This document shows positions 45,102-54,432 of a DNA stretch of 64,000 nt, one piece after another. The stretch is from assembly GCF_021325795.1 (NCBI RefSeq), contig NZ_JAHPZX010000001.1, positions 1,302,001 through 1,366,000 on the forward strand. Reading direction: 5' to 3'. The position numbers and the translations under genes are program-made. The stretch is from Bordetella sp. LUAb4 (GTDB lineage Bacteria; Pseudomonadota; Gammaproteobacteria; Burkholderiales; Burkholderiaceae_B). The notes beneath the pieces were generated by a model. That model was not told where the DNA came from. It saw nothing but the letters and a program-made list of their open reading frames with translations, and did no database searches. The first letter of the stretch is position 1; every line of letters starts with the position of its first letter.

Positions 45102-45914
45102 TTACGTTTTACGCCAGGCAGACGCCGCAGCCTGCCCCACGGCGCCGGCGCGGTTACACACCAGGGCAAGCCGGCGGGCCAACTGCTCGCCCACCTCGGT
45201 CAGATCGACGCGTACGCCGCAATGGGCCATATCCGTGGTCGCCAGATTGGCATAGCCGCAGGGATTGATGCCATCAAACGGCGCCAGATCCATATCCACG
45301 TTCACGGCGACGCCGTGATAAGTACAGCCCGAGCGTACCTTGATGCCCAGCGCCGCGATCTTGGCCAGTTCGCCGTCGGCACCCGGTACGTAGACGCCGG
45401 GCGCGCCCGGCTTCCTACAGGCCGCCACGCCGTAGTCCGCCAGCAGGCCGATCACGGCATCTTCCAGGAAAGCGACGTATTCCTTGACGTACAGCCCGGC
45501 GCGGCGCAGGTCGACCAGGACATAGGCCACCACCTGGCCGGGGCCATGATAGGTGACCTGTCCGCCACGATCCGTGCGCACCACAGGGATGGCACCGGGC
45601 GCCAGCACATGCTGGGGCAAGCCGGCCTGCCCCAGCGTGTAGACCGGGGCATGCTCGCATAACCAGATTTCGTCCGCCGTGGCGGGCGTGCGGGCCTCGG
45701 TGAAGGCCTTCATGCCCTGCCAGACCGCCTCGTAATCGGCAGGACGGTCCAGCCAGCGCTGCGCCGCCGCACCTGCGCCAGCAGGACCAGCGCTGTCAGC
45801 GAAAGAATCGGCAAGCGTATCAGCGAGCGGGTCGGCAAGCGTATCGGCAAGCGAGTCAGTGGGCGAATCGGCAAGCTGGCCCGCCGCCACGCCGAGGTCC
45901 GTCGTCACGGCCAT
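45102..45914 (-). CDS. lipB: Octanoyltransferase
   Basis: Transfers octanoyl from ACP to lipoyl domains. About 270 residues. Core motifs are [18 protein letters not shown], the catalytic Lys in KIAALGIKV and the catalytic Cys in INPCGYANL. The N-terminus carries an unusual run of LAD-type repeats ([19 protein letters not shown]) at about residues 14-40, encoded by a 12-base tandem repeat; homologues lack it. The start at ATG 45914 lies just after the stop of the DUF493 gene upstream. Confidence 0.93.
   Translation of the reverse strand: MAVTTDLGVAAGQLADSPTDSLADTLADPLADTLADSFADSAGPAGAGAAAQRWLDRPADYEAVWQGMKAFTEARTPATADEIWLCEHAPVYTLGQAGLPQHVLAPGAIPVVRTDRGGQVTYHGPGQVVAYVLVDLRRAGLYVKEYVAFLEDAVIGLLADYGVAACRKPGAPGVYVPGADGELAKIAALGIKVRSGCTYHGVAVNVDMDLAPFDGINPCGYANLATTDMAHCGVRVDLTEVGEQLARRLALVCNRAGAVGQAAASAWRKT
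45794..45885. repeat. 12-bp tandem repeat encoding LAD repeats in LipB
   Basis: Repeated units close to GGCAAGCGTATC and GGCAAGCGAGTC, in frame, six or seven degenerate copies. On the minus strand they encode [12 protein letters not shown]-like tetrapeptides. Confidence 0.8.
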
Positions 45915-45924
45915 GGATCCTGGC

Positions 45925-46200
45925 TTACAGCACGATGGACACCAGATGGTGTCCATGCAGCGCGCGGTAAAGCTCGTCCAACTGCTCGCGCGAGGTAGCG
46001 CGCACGGTGAACGTCAGACCGATATAGTTGCCGCCCTTGCTGGGCCGCATCTCGACCGTGGTCGGATCGAAGGCGGGGTCGAACTGCAACACCAATTCGG
46101 TCAGCAACTGGGCGAATTCCGGATGCACCTTTCCCATCACCTTGATGGGAAAGTCGCTGGGATATTCGATGAGGGAGTCTTCAGGAGCGATCGTTGTCAT
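45925..46200 (-). CDS. DUF493 (YbeD) family protein
   Basis: A 91-residue ferredoxin-like fold protein of unknown, possibly allosteric-regulatory, function. [16 protein letters not shown] and the closing [12 protein letters not shown] are typical. It lies between dat and lipB, as ybeD lies between dacA and lipB in enterobacteria. The start MTTIAPEDS is chosen over an upstream Met with no family match. Confidence 0.9.
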   Translation of the reverse strand: MTTIAPEDSLIEYPSDFPIKVMGKVHPEFAQLLTELVLQFDPAFDPTTVEMRPSKGGNYIGLTFTVRATSREQLDELYRALHGHHLVSIVL

Positions 46201-46277
46201 ACGAGATATATGGGGGTGGCCGTCGCCTTTCCAAGCGCGCGGCACTCCCCACCTAATCGAGCCGCGAAGGGAAGCAC

Positions 46278-46358
46278 GCATCCAGGCATCCAGGCATCCG
46301 GCCCTGGCAATTGGCCTTGGCCTTGGCCTTGGCTTCGGCCTTGGCCCCAGGCCCCAGG
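46278..46358. repeat. Simple repeat in the spacer upstream of the DUF493 gene
   Basis: CATCCAGG x3-type units followed by several GGCCTT copies. Non-coding, between dat and the DUF493 gene. Confidence 0.7.
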
Positions 46359-46399
46359 CAAAGACTGCGTACTCAGCGAGGCTTCAGTGTTTACAGGCC

Positions 46400-47272
46400 C
46401 TAAGCCAACAGGGCCGCGATCCGGGCATCATACCCCGCGCGCAATTTGGCATAAACGGGGCCGGGCTTACCGCTGCCGACCGGGCGGCCGTCCAGCCGCG
46501 TGACCGGCAGCACTTCCCGGGCGGCGGACGTGATCAGCAGTTCATCCGCGGCCTCGACCTCGGCGCGCGGCACATCGCGCATTTCGAAAGGCACGCCGGC
46601 CGCTTCCGCCAGTTCAACCAGCAGGCCGTAGCGTATGCCTTCCAGAATGCGATGGTCGCGCGCCGGGCTGACCAGCTTGCCGCCGGACACCACCCAGATG
46701 TTGGCCGACGCCGCTTCCGTCAGCAGGCCATCGCGGAATTGGATCACCTCGTCCGCACCGGCGTCGACGGCCGCCTGCTTGGCCAGCACATTGCCCAGCA
46801 GCGACACCGACTTGATATCGCAATGCAGCCAGCGTTCGTCCGGTACTGAAATCAAGGCCAGACCGTCCTCGCGCGCACTGGCGCCAGGCCGCGTGAAGGG
46901 CGAAACCATGCCGAAGACCGTGGGCGTGACCGTGTCGGCGGGAAAGCCGTGATCGCGCTTGGCCACGCCGCGCGTGACCTGCAAGTACACCACGCAGGAC
47001 GGCGTCGCCGACCGTTCGATCAGGCCATATACCAGGGCAGTCCAGCCGTCGCGGTCGAAAGGCGTAGCGATGCGGACCTTGGCCAGGCTGCGCTCCAGAC
47101 GGGCCAGATGCTCCGCGATGCGGAAAGGACGGCCCTCGTAGACCGGGACGACCTCGTAAATCCCATCGCCAAAAATGAAGCCCCGGTCCAGGACCGAAAT
47201 CTTCGCGTCTTGCAGACGCACGTATTCACCGTTCAGATACGCCTGGCTGTCGCCCGGCACGCCCGGAATCAT
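46400..47272 (-). CDS. dat: D-amino acid (D-alanine) aminotransferase
   Basis: PLP fold-type IV aminotransferase, 290 residues, that interconverts D-alanine and D-glutamate with 2-oxo acids; branched-chain aminotransferase activity is the main alternative. The N-terminal YLNGEYVRLQDAKISVLDRG, the PLP Lys in CDIKSVSLLGNVLAKQ, and the Glu in LTEAASANIW are as expected. It lies downstream of dacA, which fits a role in D-Ala supply or recycling. Confidence 0.9.
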   Translation of the reverse strand: MIPGVPGDSQAYLNGEYVRLQDAKISVLDRGFIFGDGIYEVVPVYEGRPFRIAEHLARLERSLAKVRIATPFDRDGWTALVYGLIERSATPSCVVYLQVTRGVAKRDHGFPADTVTPTVFGMVSPFTRPGASAREDGLALISVPDERWLHCDIKSVSLLGNVLAKQAAVDAGADEVIQFRDGLLTEAASANIWVVSGGKLVSPARDHRILEGIRYGLLVELAEAAGVPFEMRDVPRAEVEAADELLITSAAREVLPVTRLDGRPVGSGKPGPVYAKLRAGYDARIAALLA

Positions 47273-47350
47273 GATGCTGCTACTCCTGGTCAGCGATGCG
47301 CATCGCTGAAAAATGTCGCGGCACGACGCCGCCCCCTGGTCGAACCGGAC

Positions 47351-48682
47351 TTAGTTGAACCAGCGCTTGACCGTATCGACCATACGGCCGAAGAAGCCGG
47401 CGCGTTCCACCGGTTCCTGCACCACCAGCGGCTCGACACGCAAGGTCTTGTTGTCCAGCGTCAGGCGCAGCGTGCCGACCTTCTGGCCTTTTTCCAGTGG
47501 CGCCACCAGCGGATCGGTGCGCTCCGCAACCGGCTTGACGTCGGCCGTCTTGCCGCGCGGCACGGCGATCCACACCGGTGCGGGCGGACCCAGCTTGACG
47601 GTCTCGACCTTGCCTTCCCACACCCGGGCATCCAGGCCCGGCTGCGCCTTGTCGAACAGCTTCACCGTGTCGAAGTTCTGGAAGCTCCAGTTGAGGATCT
47701 TCAGGCTTTCCTCGGCACGCGTGGACTCGCTGTCAGTGCCCACCAGCACGGTCAGCACCCGGCGATCGCCGCGCAAGGCCGTGGCAACCAGGCAGAAGCC
47801 GGCCGAATCAGTGTGGCCGGTCTTCATGCCATCCACCGACGGATCGGCCCACAGCAGGCGGTTGCGGTTGGACTGCGAAATCTTGTTGTAGGTGAAGCTC
47901 TTCTGTTTGTAGAAGTGGAAGTAGTCCGGGTGATCGGTGATCAGATGCGTGGCGATGGTCGCCAGATCCCGCACGCTGGTGATGTGTTGCGGGTCCGGCA
48001 GGCCCGTAGCGTTCATGAAGTGAGTGTTCTTCATGCCCAGGCGTTCAGACTCCTGGTTCATCAGGGCGGCGAACGCGGTTTCACTACCGCCGACGGCTTC
48101 GGCCAGCGCCACCGATGCATCGTTGCCGGATTGCACGATCACGCCCTGCAGCAGCTCTTCCACCGTGACGGGCTTGCGCGGCTCGATGAACATACGCGAA
48201 CCGCCCGTGCGCCACGCGTGCTCGGACACCGGCACCTGCTGGTCCAGCGTGATGCGCTTCTCGTCCAACGCATTGAAGACCACGTAGGCGGTCATGATCT
48301 TGGTCAGCGACGCCGGCTCGACCTTCTGGTCCGGATTGGAAGCCGCCAGCACCTGGCCGCTGTTCACGTCGATGCTGATCCATGCGCGCGCCGCCAGCGT
48401 GGGCGCCGGGATGGACGACAGATCGCCGACGGGGACGACGTCCTTGGAATCCGTGGCGTTGATCTGCGTGGCCCCGACCGTCTTGCCCGGAGCAACGGGC
48501 GCAACGGCGGCCGCGGAAGAAGCCGGAGCGGCAGCCGCCGGTGCCGCCGCCGGCGTGGCGGGCTTGGCCTGCGCCCATGCCGCGATCGGGCTGCCTCCCA
48601 TCATCACTACCATCAGGGCGCCCGCGACGACGCGGCGGGACATGGATACGGGAGTCATGCGGGGCAAAGGCAGTTGTGTCAT
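47351..48682 (-). CDS. dacA: D-alanyl-D-alanine carboxypeptidase (PBP5/6 family)
   Basis: Trims the terminal D-Ala of peptidoglycan pentapeptides; membrane-anchored in the periplasm. 443 residues. Signal peptide core VVAGALMVVMMGGSPIAAWA, then an Ala/Pro-rich linker. Active-site motifs SLTK near residue 124, SGND near 183 and KTGHTDSAG near 283. A C-terminal beta-domain ends with the amphipathic anchor FFGRMVDTVKRWFN. The start ATG 48682 is about 40 bases downstream of a perfect TATAAT; a start farther upstream would overlap that element. Confidence 0.95.
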   Translation of the reverse strand: MTQLPLPRMTPVSMSRRVVAGALMVVMMGGSPIAAWAQAKPATPAAAPAAAAPASSAAAVAPVAPGKTVGATQINATDSKDVVPVGDLSSIPAPTLAARAWISIDVNSGQVLAASNPDQKVEPASLTKIMTAYVVFNALDEKRITLDQQVPVSEHAWRTGGSRMFIEPRKPVTVEELLQGVIVQSGNDASVALAEAVGGSETAFAALMNQESERLGMKNTHFMNATGLPDPQHITSVRDLATIATHLITDHPDYFHFYKQKSFTYNKISQSNRNRLLWADPSVDGMKTGHTDSAGFCLVATALRGDRRVLTVLVGTDSESTRAEESLKILNWSFQNFDTVKLFDKAQPGLDARVWEGKVETVKLGPPAPVWIAVPRGKTADVKPVAERTDPLVAPLEKGQKVGTLRLTLDNKTLRVEPLVVQEPVERAGFFGRMVDTVKRWFN

Positions 48683-49007
48683 CGGCAAACGTCGGCGTTC
48701 GTAGGCGTGGCGAGGGTGGGAAAGCGACAATTATAGGCAGCGGGATAATTACCGCACTGCGGAGAATGTGGTGGGCATGTCAGCAAGATGAAACGTGATG
48801 AAACATCACTCAAGAAATTGAACAGAAAACCTTATGCCACGCGGCTCGCCAGCCGGTTGAGCATCAGGACACAAGTGTGGTGCGGGGGTAACATTCGGCC
48901 CCGTGTCGGGCAGCGCTTTGTATCATTACTAAGATATTCGTGACACTATTGCAGGTCACGTGCCGTCCCCAAATTGACGGCTTATTTTCCCGACCCAGCA
49001 CACATCC
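48683..49007. other. 325-base divergent spacer between dacA and the MHYT protein
   Basis: A+T-rich in part, no ORF supported. Contains the dacA promoter region and short GATGAAAC direct repeats at about 48788-48805. Confidence 0.45.
48730..48735 (-). promoter_or_regulatory. Probable -10 element of the dacA promoter
   Basis: A perfect TATAAT on the minus strand, about 48 bases upstream of the dacA ATG. No good -35 is visible. Confidence 0.45.
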
Positions 49008-51155
49008 ATGAGCGGTATTTACCATTTCTGGACGGTTGTTCTGTCCTTGCTTGTTGCAACGCTGGCGTCCTACACGGCCTTGAACCTGGCGGGCCGCATC
49101 ACCTCGGCGACGACGGATACCGCGCGCCGCACCTGGCTTTCCGGTGGCGCCATCGCCATGGGCATGGGTGTGTGGTCGATGCACTTCATCGGCATGCTGG
49201 CGTTCAGTCTGCCCATCCGTACCGGCTACGACTACAGCATGACGGCGGTATCGCTGGCCATGGCCGTCGGCGCATCCTACGTTGCCCTGCTGGTATCGAC
49301 GCATGGCCCCCTGACCTGGCGCCGCACGCTCATCGCCGGCGCGGTGATGGCAGCGGGCATCTGCGGCATGCATTACCTGGGCATGGCGGCCATGCGAATG
49401 ATGCCGGCCATCGAGTACGACACCGGCCTGTTCCTGCTGTCCGTGTTGATCGCCTATGTGGCATCCGTGGCCGCACTGTGGATCGCGCATGCCCTGCGTG
49501 CCGAAGAAGCCGTCGTCTTCCTGACGCTCAAGCGCATCGGCGCGTCGCTGATCATGGCGGGGGCCATCACCGGCATGCATTACACCGGCATGGCCGCGGC
49601 CAACTTCGACGCCAATGCCATCTGCGGCGCCGCCGAAGACCTGGACCTGCATTGGCTGGGGCTGTCGGTGACCGGGGTCACCCTGTTCGTGCTGTGCCTG
49701 ACGCTGATCCTGTCGGCGCTGGAAAGCCGCTTCGACGCCTCGCGCCGGTCGTGGAGCGGTTCGCTGCAAAAGCTGAACTCCGCGCTGGTGCGCATGGCCA
49801 GCATCGACACGCTGACCGATCTGCCCAACCGCGCCAGCCTGACGCGGAATATGGAACAGGCCATCGTGCGCGCGCGCAATGACGGCACGGAATTCGCCGT
49901 GCTGTTCATGGACCTGGACGGTTTCAAGAGTATCAACGATTCACTGGGGCATAGCATCGGCGACGGCATGCTCAAGGCCTTCGCCCATCGCCTGCGCGCG
50001 CGGGTGCGGCGCGAAGACACCGTGGCCCGGCTGGGCGGCGATGAGTTCGTGGTACTGGTCGAAGGCCTGCCCAACCGCGACGGCGCCGCGCGCGTCGCGC
50101 AGTCGGTGATCGACGCACTGCGCGAGGAACTGGTATTCAACGGCACGTCCTTGCGCGTGACCACCAGCATCGGCATCGCCATGTATCCGCACGATGCCGA
50201 CACCGTCGACCAGTTGATCAAGCACGCGGACATCGCCATGTACGGCGCCAAGCAGGATGGGCGCAACGGTTTTCGCTTCTACGAAGAAAGCATGGGCGAG
50301 AGCTTCAAACGCGTACTCACCGTGCAGCAAGGCTTGCAGGACGCCATGACGCAGGACCAGTTGTTCCTGCATTTCCAGCCCAAGTTTTCCGATGGCGGAC
50401 TGCGCCTGACAGGCGCGGAAGCGTTGATACGCTGGAACCATCCGCGCCTGGGCGCCATCATGCCCGCCGAATTCATTCCGGTGGCGGAACGATCGGGACA
50501 GATCATCGACATCGGTTATTGGGTGACGCGCACCGTGTGCCGCCATCTCAAGCGCTGGGACGCACAGGGCCGCGAGCCACTGCGCATCGCCATCAACCTG
50601 TCACCGCAGCAGCTGCATCATCCCAACGTCGTGCCGCGCATGCTGGAGATCTGCCAGCAGGAAGGCATCGCGCCCGCGCGCATCATGTTCGAGATCACTG
50701 AAACCGTGGCCATGCATGATGCCGAACTCAGTTCGCGCGTGATCCACGCCTTCCATTCGCATGGTTTCAACATCGCCATCGACGACTTCGGCACCGGCTA
50801 TTCCAGCCTGGCTTATCTGCAGCAATTCCGCGTGCAGCAGTTGAAGATCGACCGCTTTTTCACCCAGGGCCTGGATACGCACGGCGAAGAAGGCCGCAAC
50901 ATCGTCGCGGCCATCGTGGCCTTGGCGCATTCCATGAATATGGAAGTGGTGGCTGAAGGAGTGGAGACCAGCACCCAGCTGGACGCCTTGCACGACCTGT
51001 CATGCGACCAGGTGCAGGGCTATCTGCTGGAACGCCCCATGGCGGCCGACAAATTCGAGACCTTCCTCGATCAGACTGCGCAGGACGCACAGCGCGCGGC
51101 GCAGGCCGCCACCGCCGGGCTGGACATCACGCCAGGGCCCGCGCCAGCCGCGTAA
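49008..51155 (+). CDS. MHYT-GGDEF-EAL cyclic-di-GMP signalling protein
   Basis: A 715-residue inner-membrane protein. The MHYT sensor (residues 1-230) has seven hydrophobic spans and three MHxxGM motifs (SMHFIGM, GMHYLGM, GMHYTGM), thought to bind a metal and sense O2, CO or NO. The GGDEF domain (about 260-430) has an intact LGGDEFVV. The EAL domain (about 440-690) keeps GAEALIRW, IDDFGTGYSSL, LKIDRFF and VAEGVET. Both catalytic motifs are intact, so it can make or degrade c-di-GMP; net direction cannot be read. Confidence 0.95.
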   Translation: MSGIYHFWTVVLSLLVATLASYTALNLAGRITSATTDTARRTWLSGGAIAMGMGVWSMHFIGMLAFSLPIRTGYDYSMTAVSLAMAVGASYVALLVSTHGPLTWRRTLIAGAVMAAGICGMHYLGMAAMRMMPAIEYDTGLFLLSVLIAYVASVAALWIAHALRAEEAVVFLTLKRIGASLIMAGAITGMHYTGMAAANFDANAICGAAEDLDLHWLGLSVTGVTLFVLCLTLILSALESRFDASRRSWSGSLQKLNSALVRMASIDTLTDLPNRASLTRNMEQAIVRARNDGTEFAVLFMDLDGFKSINDSLGHSIGDGMLKAFAHRLRARVRREDTVARLGGDEFVVLVEGLPNRDGAARVAQSVIDALREELVFNGTSLRVTTSIGIAMYPHDADTVDQLIKHADIAMYGAKQDGRNGFRFYEESMGESFKRVLTVQQGLQDAMTQDQLFLHFQPKFSDGGLRLTGAEALIRWNHPRLGAIMPAEFIPVAERSGQIIDIGYWVTRTVCRHLKRWDAQGREPLRIAINLSPQQLHHPNVVPRMLEICQQEGIAPARIMFEITETVAMHDAELSSRVIHAFHSHGFNIAIDDFGTGYSSLAYLQQFRVQQLKIDRFFTQGLDTHGEEGRNIVAAIVALAHSMNMEVVAEGVETSTQLDALHDLSCDQVQGYLLERPMAADKFETFLDQTAQDAQRAAQAATAGLDITPGPAPAA

Positions 51156-51777
51156 GCACCAACTGCTTCAGCAGCAGCAATTTGCCGTGGAAGAAATGGC
51201 TGGCGCCGGGGATCACCACCACCGGCACGCTGCGGTCGCGCGTCCAGTCCATCAACTCGCTTAGCGGCACCACTTCGTCCTGCTCGCCGTGTACCAGCAG
51301 CGTGTCCGGCGGCAGATCGACCTGACGGAACTGGAAACGCCATACCGCCGGTCCGGCCAGGATCAGTGCCACGGGACGGGGCTGCCCCGCTTCAGCCAGG
51401 GCTGAGTCCAGTTGCGCGGCGACCGACGTGCCAAAGGAGAAGCCCGCCAGCACCCAGGGCAGGTCCTTGAATTCCGGATGCTGTTCCAGCACCTGGGCGA
51501 CCACCTGCTGCATGTCCGCCGTCTCGCCCTGGGCCTTGTCGAACGTCCCTTCGGAATTGCGCACGCCACGGAAATCCGGTCGCACCGCCACCAGGCCTTC
51601 CTGCACGCAGGCGCGCGAGATGGTGGTGACCACCTTGTTGTCGCGCGTACCTTCATGCAACGGATGGGGATGCAGGACCAGCGCCCAGCCGCGGGGCGCG
51701 TGCTCGGGCCAGTCGATGGCGCAATCGATACGGCCGGCGGCTCCGGCAAAGGCGACGATTTCGGTGTGGGCGGACAT
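51127..51777 (-). CDS. Alpha/beta hydrolase, COG2945 type
   Basis: A 216-residue cytoplasmic hydrolase. LHPHPLHEGTRDNKVV follows the first strand, the nucleophile elbow is in GFSFGTSVA (Ser), the acid is in HGEQDEVVP and His in PGASHFFHGK. Substrate unknown. Its stop lies inside the end of the convergent MHYT gene by 29 bases. Confidence 0.85.
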   Translation of the reverse strand: MSAHTEIVAFAGAAGRIDCAIDWPEHAPRGWALVLHPHPLHEGTRDNKVVTTISRACVQEGLVAVRPDFRGVRNSEGTFDKAQGETADMQQVVAQVLEQHPEFKDLPWVLAGFSFGTSVAAQLDSALAEAGQPRPVALILAGPAVWRFQFRQVDLPPDTLLVHGEQDEVVPLSELMDWTRDRSVPVVVIPGASHFFHGKLLLLKQLVLTRLARALA

Positions 51778-51924
51778 GCTTATTCAGACTGTCTAGGTGG
51801 GATACGGGCGGCGGATCGCTCGCCCCCGGCGCTTCGCAAGCGGCGGGGGGATGGAAGCGCTTCAAGCCTTGCATATTAAGCGAACCCGGGGTTGATCCCG
51901 GGCCGTGGACCGGATCGGTGAGCC

Positions 51925-52650
51925 TTAGTGCGTGGCCATCGGCACGCCCATCGGGCCGGCCGGCGCGGGCAATTTCTGCGACAGCCACAGCGCCAGGTCG
52001 TCCAGGGCGGCGTCCGTGGCAACGCGCAAGGCTTGCACACCCCCCGAGGCGTCCTGCGTGGCGGCAGGCGCGGCGCGAGTGAAGCGCACGGCATCCACCG
52101 TGCGGCGCTCACGCAGCAGCACGGCCTGCAAGGTGATGCGGCCCTCGCTGGATGAGCCATCCACAGCGTAGACCTGTTCGAAGCGCGTCACGGTAAGTTG
52201 CAGCACCGGCGCGCGTGCATCGATAGTGTCCGACAGCACGGGGCCCTGCGCGGACAGGCGCTCGATCAAGCGCTGCTGCACCAACTGAGCCGGCGTCGCG
52301 GCCCAGCGGTAGGTCGCGTAGGACTGCGGATTCGCGCTTTCCCCGACACGCCAGATCACACCGCTGTCGTTGAGCATGGGCACGGCCGTCGTGTTGACCG
52401 AGATCGGTTCACGCTTGGGCAGTGAGGGCATTGCCGGGGCGGACGGCCCCAGGTCGAACAAGGCTGCTTGCGGCCCGCTTACGCGGCCCACGCTGCATCC
52501 GGTCAGGGCCAGCGTGGCGGCGGCCAAGCCGATGGCGGGAAGCAGCGCCAAGACCCGGCGCCGGCGGGATGAAGCGTCCTGGCGTTGAGCCACGACGCCG
52601 CTGGCAAAGCGGGGGGCCACGAAAGAACGGGCCACGTCTCTGATATTCAT
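51925..52650 (-). CDS. MCE-transporter auxiliary lipoprotein, PqiC/YmbA-like
   Basis: A 241-residue outer-membrane lipoprotein. After a basic N-terminus the lipobox LALTGCS places the lipidated Cys near residue 52; the preceding basic stretch is longer than usual and internal starts are possible. The mature part has FDLGPSAPAMPS and YRWAATPAQLVQQRLIERL, as in ABC-type transport auxiliary proteins. It starts two bases after the MlaD-type gene. Confidence 0.85.
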   Translation of the reverse strand: MNIRDVARSFVAPRFASGVVAQRQDASSRRRRVLALLPAIGLAAATLALTGCSVGRVSGPQAALFDLGPSAPAMPSLPKREPISVNTTAVPMLNDSGVIWRVGESANPQSYATYRWAATPAQLVQQRLIERLSAQGPVLSDTIDARAPVLQLTVTRFEQVYAVDGSSSEGRITLQAVLLRERRTVDAVRFTRAAPAATQDASGGVQALRVATDAALDDLALWLSQKLPAPAGPMGVPMATH

Positions 52651-52652
52651 GC

Positions 52653-53600
52653 TTATCTCCCGAAGCCCGCGAAGCCGGCTTCTCCCGGTCCGGGGCGCGA
52701 CGGCGGCGCGCCGAACAATATGGACTGCGGCGAGTCGCCAACGCGTCGCACTGTCGTCGATACGCCGCGTGCGGTCGCGCTGACCTGATTCGCCATATTG
52801 GTAACAGCTGGCAGGGTTTCGCTCGACAGGCGCGAGGCGGCCTCCGAAATCGTCTGCAGGCTGGCGGTAGCGACATCCAGCGCGCCGCCGCGCTGGTCCA
52901 GCCGCAACAAGGTCTGGCGCGCGATCATCGCCAGCGCATCGAAATCCTTCGCCGCCGCCTGGGCCTGTTTGGACGTCGCATTCAGGGTATCCAGCAGCGG
53001 ACCGATCTTGGCGGCCGCCGGCGCCAGTTCGTCACTCAGCACCTTCAGCGAATGGGTCAAGTCGACGGCATTCTGCAAGGACGCATGCAGGGCCTGCACG
53101 TTCTGCTCGTCCAGCACCTTGCTCAATTGGGCGGAGATACCCGCCACGTTGTCCATGATGGCACCGCCGCGCTGGGTGAAGCGTTCCAGCAGGCCGGCCC
53201 GCAGCGGAATCACCGGCAAGTCCTTGCCGACCTGCTTCAAGCGTTCGATGGAGCTGCCGTCATCGCGCAGATCCACATTGGCCAGCCCGGTCACCCCTTG
53301 CACGCCCAGTTCGGCCCAGGTCGATTCCGTGATGGGCGTATTGGGCGCCACGCCGATGCGGATGCGCACCTGGCCGGGCACGTCTGGATTCAAGGCCAGC
53401 GACTGCACCTTGCCCACTGGCACGCCCTGGTAGCGCACGGCCGACTGCGCCGACAGCCCGCCGACCGGCGTGGACGACACGATCTCATAGTCGCGCAGGG
53501 AGGCGCGGTCGCGGTTGATCACCACGGCGATCACGATCACCGCCGCCAGCAACAGCAGCGTGAACGCGCCGGCCAGCAGAGCGTAGCTACGGTTTTCCAT
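52653..53600 (-). CDS. MlaD-type MCE protein
   Basis: A 315-residue inner-membrane-anchored periplasmic protein with an N-terminal span (YALLAGAFTLLLLAAVIVIAV) and one MCE domain at about residues 40-120 (GLSAQSAVRYQGVPVGKV), followed by long coiled-coil helices. It forms the hydrophobic tunnel for lipids in intermembrane transport. Overlaps the ATPase stop by 14 bases. Confidence 0.93.
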   Translation of the reverse strand: MENRSYALLAGAFTLLLLAAVIVIAVVINRDRASLRDYEIVSSTPVGGLSAQSAVRYQGVPVGKVQSLALNPDVPGQVRIRIGVAPNTPITESTWAELGVQGVTGLANVDLRDDGSSIERLKQVGKDLPVIPLRAGLLERFTQRGGAIMDNVAGISAQLSKVLDEQNVQALHASLQNAVDLTHSLKVLSDELAPAAAKIGPLLDTLNATSKQAQAAAKDFDALAMIARQTLLRLDQRGGALDVATASLQTISEAASRLSSETLPAVTNMANQVSATARGVSTTVRRVGDSPQSILFGAPPSRPGPGEAGFAGFGR

Positions 53601-54432
53601 TATCGAGGTCCTTGGGAGCGAGATCGCCCAGCGCACGACGGCCGCGTTCGCCCAGAAAAAACGTTTGGATGAAGGGGTGGTCCACCTTCAGGATTTCAGA
53701 CAGCTTGTCGCAGGCGATCACGCGCTTGTCGGCCAGTACGGCGACGCGCGAGGACAGCGCCACCAACGTGTCCAGATCGTGCGTCACCATCACCACCGTG
53801 AAATGCAGTTGCCGATGCAGATTGCGCACCAGCTCGACGAACTCATCGGAACGCAGCGGATCCAGGCCGGCCGTGGGTTCGTCCAGGAACAGCAGTTCCG
53901 GATCCAGCGACAGTGCGCGGGCCAGCGCCACCCGCTTGATCATGCCGCCGGACAGATCGGATGGCCGCTTGTAGGCGTCCTTGGCGGTCATGCCAACCAT
54001 GTGCAGGCGGCACATGACCACGTCCTGCACCAGGTCCTCCGGAATCGAGCGCAATTCACGCAGAGGCAGGGCGACGTTGTCGAAGACCGTCAGCGCGGAG
54101 AACAGCGCACCCGCCTGGAACAGCACGCCCCAGCGCTGGGCCAGGCGATTGCATTCACCCGTGGACATCTCCGTCAGGGGCATGCCCAGCACCTGCACCG
54201 TACCAGCGGCGGGCGTGTCCAGGCCGATGATCGCGCGCAGCAGCGTCGTCTTGCCGGAGCCCGATCCGCCCACCAGCGCCAGGATCTCGCCGGGATAGAC
54301 CGACAGATTGAGGTTCTCGTGCACCACATGGTCGCCGAAGGCCGTTTTCAGGCCGCGCACCGAAATGATGGGCGCGACCGTCAGGGCCGTGTCGGTGAAA
54401 AGATCTGGTTGGTCGCGAACGTCGTCTTTCAT
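53587..54432 (-). CDS. MCE-system ABC transporter ATPase (MlaF-like)
   Basis: A 281-residue ATPase. Walker A GGSGSGKTT, signature LSGGMIKR, Walker B LLFLDEPTAGLD, and THD in MVTHDLD. The divergent LSGGM signature is typical of MlaF. Starts at ATGA overlapping the permease stop. Confidence 0.94.
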   Translation of the reverse strand: MKDDVRDQPDLFTDTALTVAPIISVRGLKTAFGDHVVHENLNLSVYPGEILALVGGSGSGKTTLLRAIIGLDTPAAGTVQVLGMPLTEMSTGECNRLAQRWGVLFQAGALFSALTVFDNVALPLRELRSIPEDLVQDVVMCRLHMVGMTAKDAYKRPSDLSGGMIKRVALARALSLDPELLFLDEPTAGLDPLRSDEFVELVRNLHRQLHFTVVMVTHDLDTLVALSSRVAVLADKRVIACDKLSEILKVDHPFIQTFFLGERGRRALGDLAPKDLDNGKP

